Source: Capsulimonas corticalis
GTDB taxonomy: Bacteria; Armatimonadota; Armatimonadia; Armatimonadales; Capsulimonadaceae
Assembly: GCF_003574315.2 (NCBI RefSeq)
Contig: NZ_AP025739.1
Coordinates: 5,518,001 to 5,582,000 of the forward strand
DNA length: 64,000 nucleotides
Direction of reading: 5' to 3'
Both the position numbers and the translations under genes were made by a program. The stretch's first letter is position 1. Every line of letters starts with the position of its first letter. The notes below the pieces were generated by a model that was given only the letters and a program-made list of their open reading frames with translations, did not search any database and was not told where the DNA came from. Below are positions 27,186 to 36,144 of the stretch, in pieces.

Positions 27186-28764
27186 GGGACGCGCCCTGCT
27201 TTCCGCCCATCATCAATCCCAAAGTTTCACGCGGCGTATCTGCGGGCGTAATCCCCACGATTCGTCCTTCGTAGAGTACGGCGATTCGGTGGCTGAGCGC
27301 GACGATCTCGTCAAGTTCAGTGGAAACAAGAAGAATGGCGCCGCCCTGTTCGGCGCGCTCACGCAGCTTCCGGTGTACATACGCCGTGGCGCCGACATCG
27401 AGACCGCGTGTCGGGCTCGCGGCAATCAGCAGGCGAGGCTGGCCGACAAGCGCGCGCGCGATCACAATCTTCTGCTGATTGCCGCCCGACAGTGAACCCG
27501 CCAGTGTGGAGAGATGGTCGGCGCGGATATCGAAGTCATCGAGCAACTGCTTGCTGAACTCTCGGAGCTTGCGCCGGCGCAGCCAAAAGCCCCGACGGAA
27601 CTGCGGCTGCCGCGCCGCGTCCATCGATAAATTCTCCTCGACAGATAATCCCAACGCCAGTCCCTCGCGATGACGGTCGGGCGGGATCACCGCGACGCCG
27701 AACTCCCGGCGCTCTTGCACGCCGAGCTTGCGCAAGCGCTGCCCCGACAGCACAATGTCTCCTGACTTCCAGGCGCGTAGTCCCTGAAAGATCTGGATCA
27801 GCTCGGCTTGCCCATTGCCATCCACGCCGGCGACACCCAGGATCTCTCCGGCGGCGATCGAAAATTGGATGTCCCGCAGGGTCGTTTCCATCGGCTGCGG
27901 CCTGGTCGAAACCTGCTCAAAGGAAACAACGGCGCTGTCGGTCCGGTTAGGCTGTGAGGATTTTCGATCGTCACGAAGAATACTTGCCGATTCCGGGTCT
28001 TGCGACCTGGCGTCGCCCACCATGCGACGCGCCAGATCGTCGGGATTGGTCTCATCGATCCCGACTGTTCCGACGGTTTTGCCTCGGCGCAGAACCGTCA
28101 CGCGGTCGCAGAGAGTCATCACTTCGGAAAGCTTGTGGGAGACGAACACCAGGCTGCGGCCTTCGTCACGCAGCGCGCGCAGCACCCGGAACAGCTCCAG
28201 AGTCTCGGTGGGCGCAAGAACGGCGGTCGGCTCGTCAAAGAGCAGAATACGAGCATCGCTGAGCAGCGCTTTGACGATCTCCACACGCTGCTGTGTCCCA
28301 ACCGGCAGGTCGGCGATGGGGTTTTGCCAGGGAATCGTCCACCCCAGCCGCTCGGCAATGGCGGCGGCGCGCTCGCGAACGGCGCTCTCCAGCCTGGGAA
28401 GCGAAGCCGAGGCTCCCGCTTCCGCGAGCGCCAGATTCTCCACGACGGTCATGCTCGACACCAGCATGAAGTGCTGATGCACCATCCCAATACCTGCGGC
28501 CCGCGCGTCTTCCAAAGTCAAAAAGGACCGCCCCTGACCGCCGCAGGCAATCTCGCCGCCATCCGGCCGCATAAGTCCGCGCACGATCTTCAGAAGCGTG
28601 GATTTACCGGCGCCGTTTTCGCCAAGCAAAGCGTGGATTTCGCCGGCGCGCAGGGTGAAGTCCACGCCGTCCAGGGCGGTGAACGTCCCGAAGCGTTTCG
28701 TGACGCCGCGGAGGGCGAGAGCGTCGGGAGGAAGATCAAATCCAGATGGAGAGATTGAAGTCAC
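27178..28764 (-). CDS. ABC transporter ATP-binding protein with two nucleotide-binding domains
   Basis: 528 residues carrying two ABC domains: the first has HALLGENGAGKSTLLKI (Walker A) and LLFDEPTAVLAPTE (Walker B), the second has GVDGNGQAELIQ as Walker A-like loop and SGGNQQKIVIARAL as signature motif. This duplicated layout is typical of the YufO/NupA (and sugar RbsA) ATPases. With the BMP lipoprotein and permease it should drive nucleoside (or similar) import. Separated from the binding-protein gene upstream by a 194-base gap filled with a repeat element. Confidence 0.92.
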   Translation of the reverse strand: MTSISPSGFDLPPDALALRGVTKRFGTFTALDGVDFTLRAGEIHALLGENGAGKSTLLKIVRGLMRPDGGEIACGGQGRSFLTLEDARAAGIGMVHQHFMLVSSMTVVENLALAEAGASASLPRLESAVRERAAAIAERLGWTIPWQNPIADLPVGTQQRVEIVKALLSDARILLFDEPTAVLAPTETLELFRVLRALRDEGRSLVFVSHKLSEVMTLCDRVTVLRRGKTVGTVGIDETNPDDLARRMVGDARSQDPESASILRDDRKSSQPNRTDSAVVSFEQVSTRPQPMETTLRDIQFSIAAGEILGVAGVDGNGQAELIQIFQGLRAWKSGDIVLSGQRLRKLGVQERREFGVAVIPPDRHREGLALGLSVEENLSMDAARQPQFRRGFWLRRRKLREFSKQLLDDFDIRADHLSTLAGSLSGGNQQKIVIARALVGQPRLLIAASPTRGLDVGATAYVHRKLRERAEQGGAILLVSTELDEIVALSHRIAVLYEGRIVGITPADTPRETLGLMMGGKQGASHG

Positions 28765-28789
28765 GAGGCGGCGATCCCGAATCTAGAAA

Positions 28790-28957
28790 GGAGGATGGCC
28801 CTCACCCCCCGGCCCCCTCCCAAAATTGGGAGAGGGGGAGTCAGAGGGAGTTAGCGTTTAAGTCATAAGATCTTTTGGATCTTTGATCCAAATCTTAACC
28901 CTCGCCCAGACCTTTGGGAGAGGGTGGCCCGAAGGGCCGGGTGAGGGCTCATCCTCC
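28790..28957. repeat. Imperfect inverted repeat pair of the CCCTCACCC / GGGAGAGGG family
   Basis: GGAGGATG (28790) followed by GCCCTCACCCCCCGGCCCC and CTCCCAAAATTGGGAG faces a mirrored copy ending GGGTGAGGGCTCATCCTCC at 28957. The same kind of sequence recurs at 32.4 kb and 47.4-47.9 kb, always between genes. Here it sits inside the ABC operon between the binding-protein and ATPase genes. Confidence 0.7.
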
Positions 28958-28958
28958 C

Positions 28959-29978
28959 TTACGGCGCGACCTTGATCTTGCCGTCGGCAATATCCTTCGC
29001 GGCGGCGGCGACTTTGGCTTTCTGGTCGGCGGTCAAAACGTTCGCGAGCTTCGGGTTGTCCACGAGTGTCACGTCGCCCTCTTTCAGACCGAGGGAAATG
29101 GGATGTCCCTGGAACTTGCCGGCTTTGACATCGGCGGCGATGTCGGCGAATGCTTTGGGGACGTCCAGAACGGCGCTGGAGAGAACGTTCGCCGCTTTCG
29201 GGTTCTCATCGGCGTTGACGCCGAAGGTGTAGACGCCGGGCTTGGGGCCAGCGGTGTCGAACATGCCTTTCGCGGCGGCGTCGCAGTTATGCGCGATCAC
29301 GTCGGCGCCGCTGCTCAGCAGCGCTTCGGTCTGCGCCTTGGCGGCGACGGGGTCGGTCCAGCCGTTGATATAGGTCGTCTGGAAGTTGAACTTCGGATTG
29401 ACCGATTTCGCGCCGTTGGCGAACGCGTCGGCCGCCATCTTGACCGGGGGCAGGTTCTGTCCGCCGATGAAACCGCCCTTGCCGGATTTGGAGACAAACG
29501 CCGCCTCCATCCCTTGCAGGTAGGTCCCTTCTTCGGTGGCGAAGTGGATCGGAGCGAGATTCGCCGCCGAGGCCGTACCGCCGGTGGTCACGAAGATCGT
29601 CTTCGGGTACTGCTTGGCGACCTTCTCGGCGGCGGGGCCGAATTCGTCGCCGTGTGCGAAGATCACGTTATAGCCGCGGTTCGCGAAATCGCGGAAGGCG
29701 TCTTCAAACTGACTGTTGTTCAGGCTTTCTTGCTTATCCACCTGCGCCCCGAGATCCTTCTGGATCTTCAGCAGGCCGTCATACGCCGATTGGTTCCATC
29801 CGCCATCCGTCACAGGGCCTGTCGTCAACAGCGCGACTTTGAAATCTCCGCTCGCCGGCGCCGGCGCGGCGGCCGGCGCCGTGCTGGGCGGCGTCTCGGC
29901 GGTTTGCTTTGGGCCACAACCGGCAAGCAGGCTCAGCGCGGCGAGAGGTAGAACCGAGAGTATCTGGAAGCGTTTCAA
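28959..29978 (-). CDS. BMP family substrate-binding lipoprotein
   Basis: 339 residues from a TTG start (29978) with AGAGG eight bases upstream; no ATG gives an intact signal. Lipoprotein signal with lipobox SLLAGC, a Pro/Ala linker, then the BMP (PnrA-like) domain: FKVALLTTGPVTDGGWNQSAYDGL, YNVIFAHGDEF, TYLQGMEAA, GGFIGGQNLPPV, NGWTDP and ADVIAHNCDAAAKG. Such proteins capture nucleosides outside the cell for the ABC importer encoded just downstream. The start-codon choice is strong because the lipobox is otherwise lost. Confidence 0.93.
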   Translation of the reverse strand: MKRFQILSVLPLAALSLLAGCGPKQTAETPPSTAPAAAPAPASGDFKVALLTTGPVTDGGWNQSAYDGLLKIQKDLGAQVDKQESLNNSQFEDAFRDFANRGYNVIFAHGDEFGPAAEKVAKQYPKTIFVTTGGTASAANLAPIHFATEEGTYLQGMEAAFVSKSGKGGFIGGQNLPPVKMAADAFANGAKSVNPKFNFQTTYINGWTDPVAAKAQTEALLSSGADVIAHNCDAAAKGMFDTAGPKPGVYTFGVNADENPKAANVLSSAVLDVPKAFADIAADVKAGKFQGHPISLGLKEGDVTLVDNPKLANVLTADQKAKVAAAAKDIADGKIKVAP

Positions 29979-30056
29979 GAAAGTGACCTCTTCTCTAGAG
30001 TATGGGAGATGCGGGAAATCAAAACACGCGGCGCTCGGTGAGCGCCGCGTGACATG

Positions 30057-30398
30057 TCAAAACGTGATGGGTAAAGTCTTGCCGCCCAGGATATGTACGT
30101 GCAGATGATCGACCGTCTGGCCGCCGTCCTTGCCGTTATTGATGATGATCCGGAAACCGCTCTCGCCGATCCCCGCGTCGCGCGCAATGCGCGCGGCGGC
30201 TTCCAGCAGGTAGCCAAGCAGCGGCGCGTCTTCCGGAGCGGCGTCCAGCAGGTTGACGATCGGCTTTTTCGGGACGACGAGGATATGGACGGGGGCCGAG
30301 GGGTGAATATCGTTGAAGGCGATCACTTTGTCGTCTTCGTAGACGATGGTGGCGGGAATCTCCCGCTTGATGATCTTCGTAAAGATGCTGTCGCTCAT
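30057..30398 (-). CDS. HIT family protein (Hint/PKCI type)
   Basis: 113 residues, the usual length. Contains CIFCKI-like start SIFTKIIKREIPA, DIHPSAPVHILVVPKK and the histidine triad DHLHVHIL with H98, H100 and H102. Hydrolyses purine nucleotide phosphoramidates such as AMP-lysine. The Cys residues of zinc-binding homologues are absent (SIFTK rather than CIFCK). Its ATG overlaps the mtaB stop, so the two are coupled. Confidence 0.95.
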   Translation of the reverse strand: MSDSIFTKIIKREIPATIVYEDDKVIAFNDIHPSAPVHILVVPKKPIVNLLDAAPEDAPLLGYLLEAAARIARDAGIGESGFRIIINNGKDGGQTVDHLHVHILGGKTLPITF

Positions 30399-31756
30399 GC
30401 GGTGGGTGTCTCCTCTTTGATTCCAAATGCGTCGCCGTCCGGCAGCACGTCGCTGAGCGCCACGCGGACGATCTCGCCACGCTTTGCGCCGCGCGCTTCA
30501 AACTGGACACGGACGTAGTTGCCGGTATAGCCCGATAGCCAGCCATCCTGAGCGCCGCGCGCCTCCGTCAGCACGGAAACAGTCTGCCCGATATGCTCGG
30601 CCGCGAACGCGCGCTGGCTCTCCACGCAAACGGCGGTCAGCGCGCGGTGCCGGCGCTCTTTCTCTTCAGGATGCACATCGTCTTTGAGCAGCTCGGCCGC
30701 CGTGCGCTGCCGGGGAGAATATCGGAACACATGCGTGCGCGCGAAGCGCATCTTGCGGGCGTAAGCGAGCGTGTTCTCGAACAGCTCTTCCGTTTCGCCT
30801 GGGAATCCGACGATCAGGTCCGTCGTGAGGCCGATCTGCGGCATATGCGCGCGCAGCTTGTCGGCGATCTCGGAGAAGAACGCCGTATCGTACGGCCGGT
30901 TCATGCGCTTCAGAATCGTATCGTCGCCGCTTTGAAGCGAGAGATGCAGGTGCGGAGCGATGCTGGGATGGCTCGCCATCGCCAGAATGATCTCGTCGGG
31001 AATCTCCACCGGCTGCACCGAAGACAGGCGGACGCGGTCGATCCCCGGCACATCAGCGACCGCCGTGAGCACGTCGGCCAGGCGCGCGCCGCCGCTGCCC
31101 GTCTCCGGGCCATAGGCGCCGACGCAGACTCCCGTCACGACCACCTCGCGCGCGCCGCGCGCCGCCAGCAGGCGCGCCTCGGCCAGAACGTGTTCGAACG
31201 GCCGGCTCGCCATCGTATTCCGTGTGTAGGGAATGGAGCAGAACGAGCAGAAGTACTCACAGCCGTCCTGGATCTTCAGGACCGCGCGCGTGCGATGCAG
31301 CGCCGCCGGGCCGGCGCCCGACGCGTCAATGGCGATCAAACCGGCCGGCGCGCTTTCGGGGAATACGGCGATGGGATCGTCCATCGCCGGAGACGACGAA
31401 TACTGGATCAGATCGGGAAACGCGTTGAGCACATGCGCCACGGTGCGCATCTTCTCGGAGTTCGGAACGAGCAGCGCGGCGCCGTCCACCTCTTCCTGGG
31501 TATCGAGCGCGAGCTGCGCGAAGCATCCCGTCACCACGACTTTGGAGCCGGGATGCTCCCGCGCGGCGCGGCGGGCCATGTAGCGGGATTTCCGGTCGGC
31601 GTCGGCGGTCACGGAGCAGGAGTTGATCACATATACGTCCGCCGCGCTTCGAAAATCCGTCACGGTGAACCCGTGCGCTTCAAAGCTTTCGGCGATGCGC
31701 TCGATCTCGTATTGATTGACTTTGCAGCCTAAATTGGTGAATGCGGCGGTAGGCAT
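30395..31756 (-). CDS. mtaB: tRNA t6A37 methylthiotransferase MtaB
   Basis: 453 residues in the standard order: an N-terminal UPF0004 domain (TNLGCKVNQYEIE, NSCSVTADADRKSR), a radical SAM domain with CEYFCSFCSIPYTRN (CxxxCxxC), and a C-terminal TRAM domain. The NQYE signature favours MtaB over MiaB. It inserts sulfur and methyl at C2 of t6A37 in tRNAs reading ANN codons, using two Fe-S clusters and SAM. A consensus promoter ends only ten bases before the ATG. Confidence 0.93.
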   Translation of the reverse strand: MPTAAFTNLGCKVNQYEIERIAESFEAHGFTVTDFRSAADVYVINSCSVTADADRKSRYMARRAAREHPGSKVVVTGCFAQLALDTQEEVDGAALLVPNSEKMRTVAHVLNAFPDLIQYSSSPAMDDPIAVFPESAPAGLIAIDASGAGPAALHRTRAVLKIQDGCEYFCSFCSIPYTRNTMASRPFEHVLAEARLLAARGAREVVVTGVCVGAYGPETGSGGARLADVLTAVADVPGIDRVRLSSVQPVEIPDEIILAMASHPSIAPHLHLSLQSGDDTILKRMNRPYDTAFFSEIADKLRAHMPQIGLTTDLIVGFPGETEELFENTLAYARKMRFARTHVFRYSPRQRTAAELLKDDVHPEEKERRHRALTAVCVESQRAFAAEHIGQTVSVLTEARGAQDGWLSGYTGNYVRVQFEARGAKRGEIVRVALSDVLPDGDAFGIKEETPTA

Positions 31757-31766
31757 GTTACCTAGC

Positions 31767-31796
31767 AGTGTACCGTATCGCGGAAATGGGTGTCAA
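31767..31796 (-). promoter_or_regulatory. Promoter of mtaB with near-zero leader
   Basis: On the minus strand TTGACA (31791-31796) and TACACT (31767-31772) are 18 bases apart. The predicted start of transcription is about four bases before the ATG at 31756, leaving no room for a ribosome-binding site. Confidence 0.65.
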
Positions 31797-31893
31797 CAAG
31801 AGGATGAGCCTTAAGCCTGCACGGTTTATGCAGCATTGTTGCCGGGAAGAACAGACCGGAAGCGACAACGCAACACGCAAGGAGACGCGAAAC

Positions 31894-32394
31894 ATGGAAC
31901 TCAAGGAACTGAACGATCTTTATATCGACGAGCTTAAAGACCTTTATAACGCCGAACATCAGATTTTGGAGGCTCTGCCGAAGATGGCGGAAACCGCCAC
32001 ATCGCCGAAGCTGAAGAAAGCGTTCGAGACGCATCTGAAGCAGACCCAGGGCCATGTCGAGCGCCTGGAGCAGATCTTTGAGAAGCTCGGCGAGAAGCCC
32101 ACGGGCAAGGTGTGCAAGGCGATGAAGGGCCTTGTCGCCGAAGGAGCGGAGATGATCAAGGAGAAGGCGACGCCGGAAGTCAAGGACGCCGGCCTCATTA
32201 CCTCCGCGCAGCGCGTGGAGCATTATGAGATGGCCGGTTACGGCTCGGTCCGCACCTTCGCCAAGCAGCTTGGCTACACCGACGCCGCCGCGCTGCTGCA
32301 ATTGACGCTGGACGAAGAGCAGCAGACGGATCTCGACCTGACGGCGCTGGCCGAGAAAACGATCAACGTCAAGGCGCTTGCCGGCGCGGCTTAG
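31894..32394 (+). CDS. DUF892 ferritin-like protein (YciE/YciF family)
   Basis: 166 residues from the ATG at 31894, with AAGGAGACG upstream; longer readings from 31768 have no ribosome site. Ferritin-like helical bundle: MELKELNDLYIDELKDLYNA, LPKMAETATSPKLKKAF, HVERLEQIFEKL and HYEMAGYGSVRTFAKQLG, with the paired E...ExxH metal-ligand pattern. YciF-type proteins bind iron and are stress-induced in several bacteria; the exact reaction is unknown. Single gene with its own terminator. Confidence 0.9.
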   Translation: MELKELNDLYIDELKDLYNAEHQILEALPKMAETATSPKLKKAFETHLKQTQGHVERLEQIFEKLGEKPTGKVCKAMKGLVAEGAEMIKEKATPEVKDAGLITSAQRVEHYEMAGYGSVRTFAKQLGYTDAAALLQLTLDEEQQTDLDLTALAEKTINVKALAGAA

Positions 32395-32410
32395 TTCACA
32401 AAACGCCCCT

Positions 32411-32592
32411 TGCAAACCTACCCTTCCCATCTCCCGTCGCCGGGAAGGGTTGAAGAGAAAGCCCCATCGCTTACCGTGTAGGCGATGGGGCTCTTGTTTT
32501 TCATTACCCTTCCCGCCCGCGGGAGGGTCGGCCGAAGGCCGGGGGTGGGTTTGCCAAAGGGCGACCGAAGGGCCGGGGTGGGTTTGCACGGG
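32411..32592. repeat. Inverted repeat pair flanking the DUF892 terminator
   Basis: GCAAACCTACCCTTCCC (32412) is mirrored by two GGGTGGGTTTG copies ending near 32589, with CCCTTCCCGCCCGCGGGAGGG and GAAGGCCGG/GAAGGGCCGG blocks between. It belongs to the same loose family as the repeats at 28.8 and 47.4 kb and fills the gap between the convergent DUF892 and hflX genes. Confidence 0.6.
32460..32501 (+). terminator. Rho-independent terminator of the DUF892 gene
   Basis: AGCCCCATCGC (32460-32470) pairs with GCGATGGGGCT (32482-32492), followed by CTTGTTTTT. Confidence 0.85.
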
Positions 32593-32613
32593 GTGAAGCC
32601 GGCGACGTCTACG

Positions 32614-33906
32614 TTAATACAGCTCCGGATCGATATACCCCGGCGTATACGGCGCGAGCCGTCCCGCCAAATCCTTCGCGATGTCGGCTTTCACCACGAT
32701 CTTTTCCAGCCCATAATCCACCGAATGGACCTTGCCGTTCTCGTAGCATAGCGCGACGATGTCGCTGCGGTCGTAGGGGATCTCCAGCGTGACCGAAGCG
32801 AGCAGCGATCGAAGAGTCGCTTCGATCTTGTCCATCAGGAACGGAATGCCGTCCCGGTGGATCGCGGAGAGATAGCACGCGTTCGGATACTGGGTGACGA
32901 GTTCTCGCAGTTCGTACTGGTCGCTGACCGTGTCGGCTTTGTTGAACGCGATGATCGTCGGCTTTTGATCCGCCTCCAGCTCACGCAGAACTTCCTCCAC
33001 AGCGCGCACCTGGCGATCGCGCTCCGGATGGCCCGAATCCACGACATGGATCAAGAAGTCGGCCTGGATCACTTCTTCCAAGGTCGCCCGAAATGCGGCG
33101 ATGAGGTTGTGCGGCAAGTTTCGGATGAAACCGACCGTATCCGTCATCAGCACGGACCAGCCGCCGTTCGGCAGCACGACGCGCCGAGTGGTCGGGTCCA
33201 GGGTGGAGAACAGCTTTTTGTCCGCGAGGACTTCCGCGCCGGTCAGCAGGTTCAGCAGCGTGCTTTTGCCGGCGGAGGTGTAGCCGACCAGAGCGCACGT
33301 TGGGAACGGCAGCTTATGCCGCATGCTGCGCTGCTGGGAGCGCTGCTCCTTGATCTCCTCAATTTCCTTGCCAAGCAGCGAGATCCGCTCCTTAACACGG
33401 CGGCGGTCGCTTTCCAGCTTGGTTTCACCCGGACCGCGTCCGCCGATGCCGCCCTGCTGGCGTTCGAACTTGGTGTAAAGGGAGGATAAGCGCGGCAGCA
33501 GATAAAGAAGCTGCGCGAGCTCGACTTGCAGCTTGCCTTCCTTGGTGCGCGCCCGCTGCGCGAAGATGTCCAGAATGAGCTGGGTGCGGTCCAGAACGCG
33601 CTTTTCCAGAAGCTCCGTCAGGTTACGCTGCTGGGTGGGCGTCAGCTCGTCGTCGAAGATGATGATATCGGCTTCGACCGCCTTGGCCTCCGTCTTCAGC
33701 TCCCCCGCTTTGCCCGAGCCGATATACGTCGTCATATCGGGCGAACGTCGGCTCTGCGCGAACTCGGAGACGACCACGGCGCCCGCAGTCATCGCCAGCT
33801 CCCGCAGTTCGTTCAGGCGCATGGCGCTGTCATCTTCACCGCCCGCCAGAGACAGCGAGACGATCAGCGCGCGCTCTTCCTTGTGTGTTTCGTAAGAGGC
33901 CGCCAT
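32614..33906 (-). CDS. hflX: Ribosome-associated GTPase HflX
   Basis: 430 residues. N-terminal HflX domain (residues 1-195) with the glycine-rich QQGGIGGRGPGETKLE, then the G domain: G1 GYTSAGKSTLLN, G3 DTVGFIRNLP, G4 NKAD, G5 SAI. HflX splits stalled or hibernating 70S ribosomes under stress. AAGGAAAG precedes the ATG. Third gene of a run with hddA and gmhA (gaps of 19 and 16 bases), an unusual partnership, since HflX has no role in heptose synthesis. Confidence 0.96.
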   Translation of the reverse strand: MAASYETHKEERALIVSLSLAGGEDDSAMRLNELRELAMTAGAVVVSEFAQSRRSPDMTTYIGSGKAGELKTEAKAVEADIIIFDDELTPTQQRNLTELLEKRVLDRTQLILDIFAQRARTKEGKLQVELAQLLYLLPRLSSLYTKFERQQGGIGGRGPGETKLESDRRRVKERISLLGKEIEEIKEQRSQQRSMRHKLPFPTCALVGYTSAGKSTLLNLLTGAEVLADKKLFSTLDPTTRRVVLPNGGWSVLMTDTVGFIRNLPHNLIAAFRATLEEVIQADFLIHVVDSGHPERDRQVRAVEEVLRELEADQKPTIIAFNKADTVSDQYELRELVTQYPNACYLSAIHRDGIPFLMDKIEATLRSLLASVTLEIPYDRSDIVALCYENGKVHSVDYGLEKIVVKADIAKDLAGRLAPYTPGYIDPELY

Positions 33907-33922
33907 AGATTTTTGTCTTTCC

Positions 33923-34492
33923 TTACTTGAGCGTCAGGTGGAGACGCTCTCGGAGCGCCGAGAAGATCACATGTCCAAGCGACATATGGACGTCTTCCAC
34001 CAGCTGCATATTATTGGAGTGTACGACCACGTTGTGCTGCGCCATGCGCGCCAGCTTTCCGCCGCCGTATCCGCTCCAGCCAATCGTGATCGCGCCCGCG
34101 TCATGCGCCGCCTGGACAGCCGCCAGGATGTTCGGCGAATTGCCGCTGCCGCTGATCGCCACCAAAATATCGTCGGGTCGCATCCAGCACTGCGCCTGTC
34201 CCGCGAAGACCATGGCGTATTCCGTGTCGTTCGCCCATGCTGTCAGCAGGGGCGATGAATCCACGAGCGAAAGACACTCCCACGGGCGTCCGCCGATCAA
34301 ATGGATATTCTTTTGTAAGTCCGCGGGCAAATGGCTCGCGGTCGCCGCGCTGCCGCCGTTTCCGCAAAAGCAGACGCGCCGGCCGGCGAGATAGTTTTGA
34401 TACAGCAGTTCGACCTGATTGTCGACATCCTCTTCGGACACATCGCCGAGAAGCTGCTGAAGCTGCGTGAAGTACTCTTTTACATAACCCAT
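33923..34492 (-). CDS. gmhA: Sedoheptulose-7-phosphate isomerase (GmhA-like, SIS domain)
   Basis: 189 residues with the SIS fold and GmhA landmarks: CFCGNGGSAATASHLPADL, a central GRPWECLSLVDSSPLLTAWAND, DILVAISGSGNSPNI and C-terminal QLVEDVHMSLGHVI (metal-ligand H...E). It converts sedoheptulose 7-phosphate to D-glycero-D-manno-heptose 7-phosphate, the first step of ADP- or GDP-heptose synthesis. The adjacent heptose kinase gene supports the assignment. Confidence 0.9.
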   Translation of the reverse strand: MGYVKEYFTQLQQLLGDVSEEDVDNQVELLYQNYLAGRRVCFCGNGGSAATASHLPADLQKNIHLIGGRPWECLSLVDSSPLLTAWANDTEYAMVFAGQAQCWMRPDDILVAISGSGNSPNILAAVQAAHDAGAITIGWSGYGGGKLARMAQHNVVVHSNNMQLVEDVHMSLGHVIFSALRERLHLTLK

Positions 34493-34511
34493 ATCTGCCT
34501 GTCGAACCGAT

Positions 34512-35489
34512 CTAACGCCGCGCGTTCAAAATGACCTTCGCTCCGTCGCGCTCCAGGCTGAACGGAAGCTCTTTGAGCCCAGAAAGGGCCTGCCGGACGG
34601 TCTGCTGGCGATCCGGGGGAGTGTGCAGCAGCAGGAAGCCGCCGCCGCCGGCGCCGGCGATCTTGCCTCCGGTCGCCCCCGCGTCCAGGGCCATCTCATA
34701 AAGCTCATCGATGCTGCGGTTGCTGATCTTGCCGGCCATCTGCTTTTTCAGATCCCAGCCCGTATGCAGCAAGCGGCCGACTTTGTTGGTGTTGTTCTCA
34801 AGCAGGCAGATCTCGATCTCATCGACTTGCGCTTTGAGCAATCCAAGAACGGCGTCTCGGTCGACGATATTCGCCTTCTGCTCCGACAGGATCTCGTCCG
34901 CCTTGCGCGTGATTCCCGTGTAGAACAGCATCATCGACTCGCCGAACCGCCGTCGCTGGTCCTCCGACAGCGGGATGACCCGGCTGCTGACGGTTTCGTC
35001 CTTGTGAAACTCGATCCGCCGCAGGTTGCCCAGCGCCGCAATGTACTGGTCCTGCTTGCCGATCGGCTTGCCCAACACCTCTATTTCGATTTTACACGCC
35101 TGTTCCGCTAAAGAAGCCGCCGTTACCAATTCGCCTTGATACGCGTACATGGCCAGCAGCAGTCCTACGGTGACGGTGCTGGACGATCCTAATCCACTGC
35201 CTTCCGAGGGAATATCCGCCATCGTGGCGATCTCCACGCCGTGCTTGATGCCCGTCATGCGCAGGCATTCGCGCACGAGTTCGTGCTCGATCTCATCAAT
35301 GTCGCTGACCATTTCCGTGCGGGTATACCCCACGCGGATCTTGTTGTCGAAGCGTTCCTTGATGACGACGTAGATGTACTTGTCGATGGCTGTGGAAATG
35401 ACGGCGCCGCCGTCGTTTTGGTAGTAGCCGGCAAAATCCGTTCCGCCCCCGGCGAACGAAATTCGGAGCGGCGTCTGAGTGATAATCAT
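34512..35489 (-). CDS. hddA: D-glycero-alpha-D-manno-heptose 7-phosphate kinase (GHMP family)
   Basis: 325 residues. GHMP kinase layout: [21 protein letters not shown] at the start, [19 protein letters not shown] (ATP-binding loop), [11 protein letters not shown] and the C-terminal [15 protein letters not shown]. HddA forms heptose 1,7-bisphosphate for the GDP-D-alpha-D-heptose branch used for S-layer or capsule glycans. Paired with gmhA; the later phosphatase and nucleotidyltransferase genes are not in the window. A TTATAAT box lies about 27 bases upstream of the ATG. Confidence 0.9.
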   Translation of the reverse strand: MIITQTPLRISFAGGGTDFAGYYQNDGGAVISTAIDKYIYVVIKERFDNKIRVGYTRTEMVSDIDEIEHELVRECLRMTGIKHGVEIATMADIPSEGSGLGSSSTVTVGLLLAMYAYQGELVTAASLAEQACKIEIEVLGKPIGKQDQYIAALGNLRRIEFHKDETVSSRVIPLSEDQRRRFGESMMLFYTGITRKADEILSEQKANIVDRDAVLGLLKAQVDEIEICLLENNTNKVGRLLHTGWDLKKQMAGKISNRSIDELYEMALDAGATGGKIAGAGGGGFLLLHTPPDRQQTVRQALSGLKELPFSLERDGAKVILNARR

Positions 35490-35571
35490 AAGTGGCCCAA
35501 TCCTAAGCCCTTATTATAACACATGCCGCCTCAGTGCGCATTAACATCTTTGCGCGCCAAGCCAAATCGGT

Positions 35572-35600
35572 TTGACAATTCACCAAGCGTCGGGCATAAT
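35572..35600 (+). promoter_or_regulatory. Consensus promoter of ridA
   Basis: TTGACA (35572-35577), a 17-base spacer and CATAAT (35595-35600), giving a leader of about 45 bases before the GGGAGA ribosome site of ridA. Confidence 0.8.
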
Positions 35601-35651
35601 CGTGAGCAGAAATGCGCCGAAAGCGCTTAACAATCGATCTGGGAGAAACAC

Positions 35652-36044
35652 ATGGAGAAGCAAGGGATTTTCACGGAGGCCGGTCCGCTGCAGGGCGCGC
35701 CTTACACACCAGCGGTGCGCGTCGGCGACACCGTCTACGTTTCCGGTCAAATTCCGGTCGATCCGGCCACAAGCCGTTTGGTGGAAGGCGACTTTGAAGA
35801 TCAAGTGCGCCAGTGTCTGCGTAACCTGGCGTCCTTGCTGAAGCAGGAAGGGCTGTCGCTGGACAACATCGTGAAGACCACGGTGTTCCTGACCGACCTG
35901 GAGCAGTTTGGGGAAATGAACAAGATCTACGGGACGTACTTCACCGGCGTCAAACCGGCGCGCTCCACGATTCAGATCTCGCGGCTGCCGCTCGATTCGT
36001 CGATCGAGATCGAAGCGATCGCCGTCGCCGGCGCGACATCTTAA
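35652..36044 (+). CDS. ridA: RidA family enamine/imine deaminase
   Basis: 130 residues, standard for the family. Shows GPLQGAPYTPAVRVGDTVYVSGQIPVD-type start, LRNLASLLKQEG, KTTVFLTDLEQFGEMN, the active-site Arg in KPARSTIQIS and a final IEIEAIAV. It hydrolyses reactive 2-aminoacrylate and similar imines. Single gene between a consensus promoter and a bidirectional terminator. Confidence 0.95.
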   Translation: MEKQGIFTEAGPLQGAPYTPAVRVGDTVYVSGQIPVDPATSRLVEGDFEDQVRQCLRNLASLLKQEGLSLDNIVKTTVFLTDLEQFGEMNKIYGTYFTGVKPARSTIQISRLPLDSSIEIEAIAVAGATS

Positions 36045-36076
36045 GCCTTAATTTAAAGGTAGCCTGCTTACTGACA

Positions 36077-36112
36077 CTCAAATAAGCCTGAGCCCGCTCA
36101 GGCTTATTTGAG
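36077..36112. terminator. Bidirectional terminator, 16-bp perfect stem
   Basis: CTCAAATAAGCCTGAG (36077-36092), loop CCCG, then CTCAGGCTTATTTGAG (36097-36112). The AT-rich outer part gives TTATTT on both strands, suiting both ridA and the convergent KGG gene. Confidence 0.85.
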
Positions 36113-36144
36113 GTCCAGCAATTGCGTATCGCCGGTTCTTTAGT

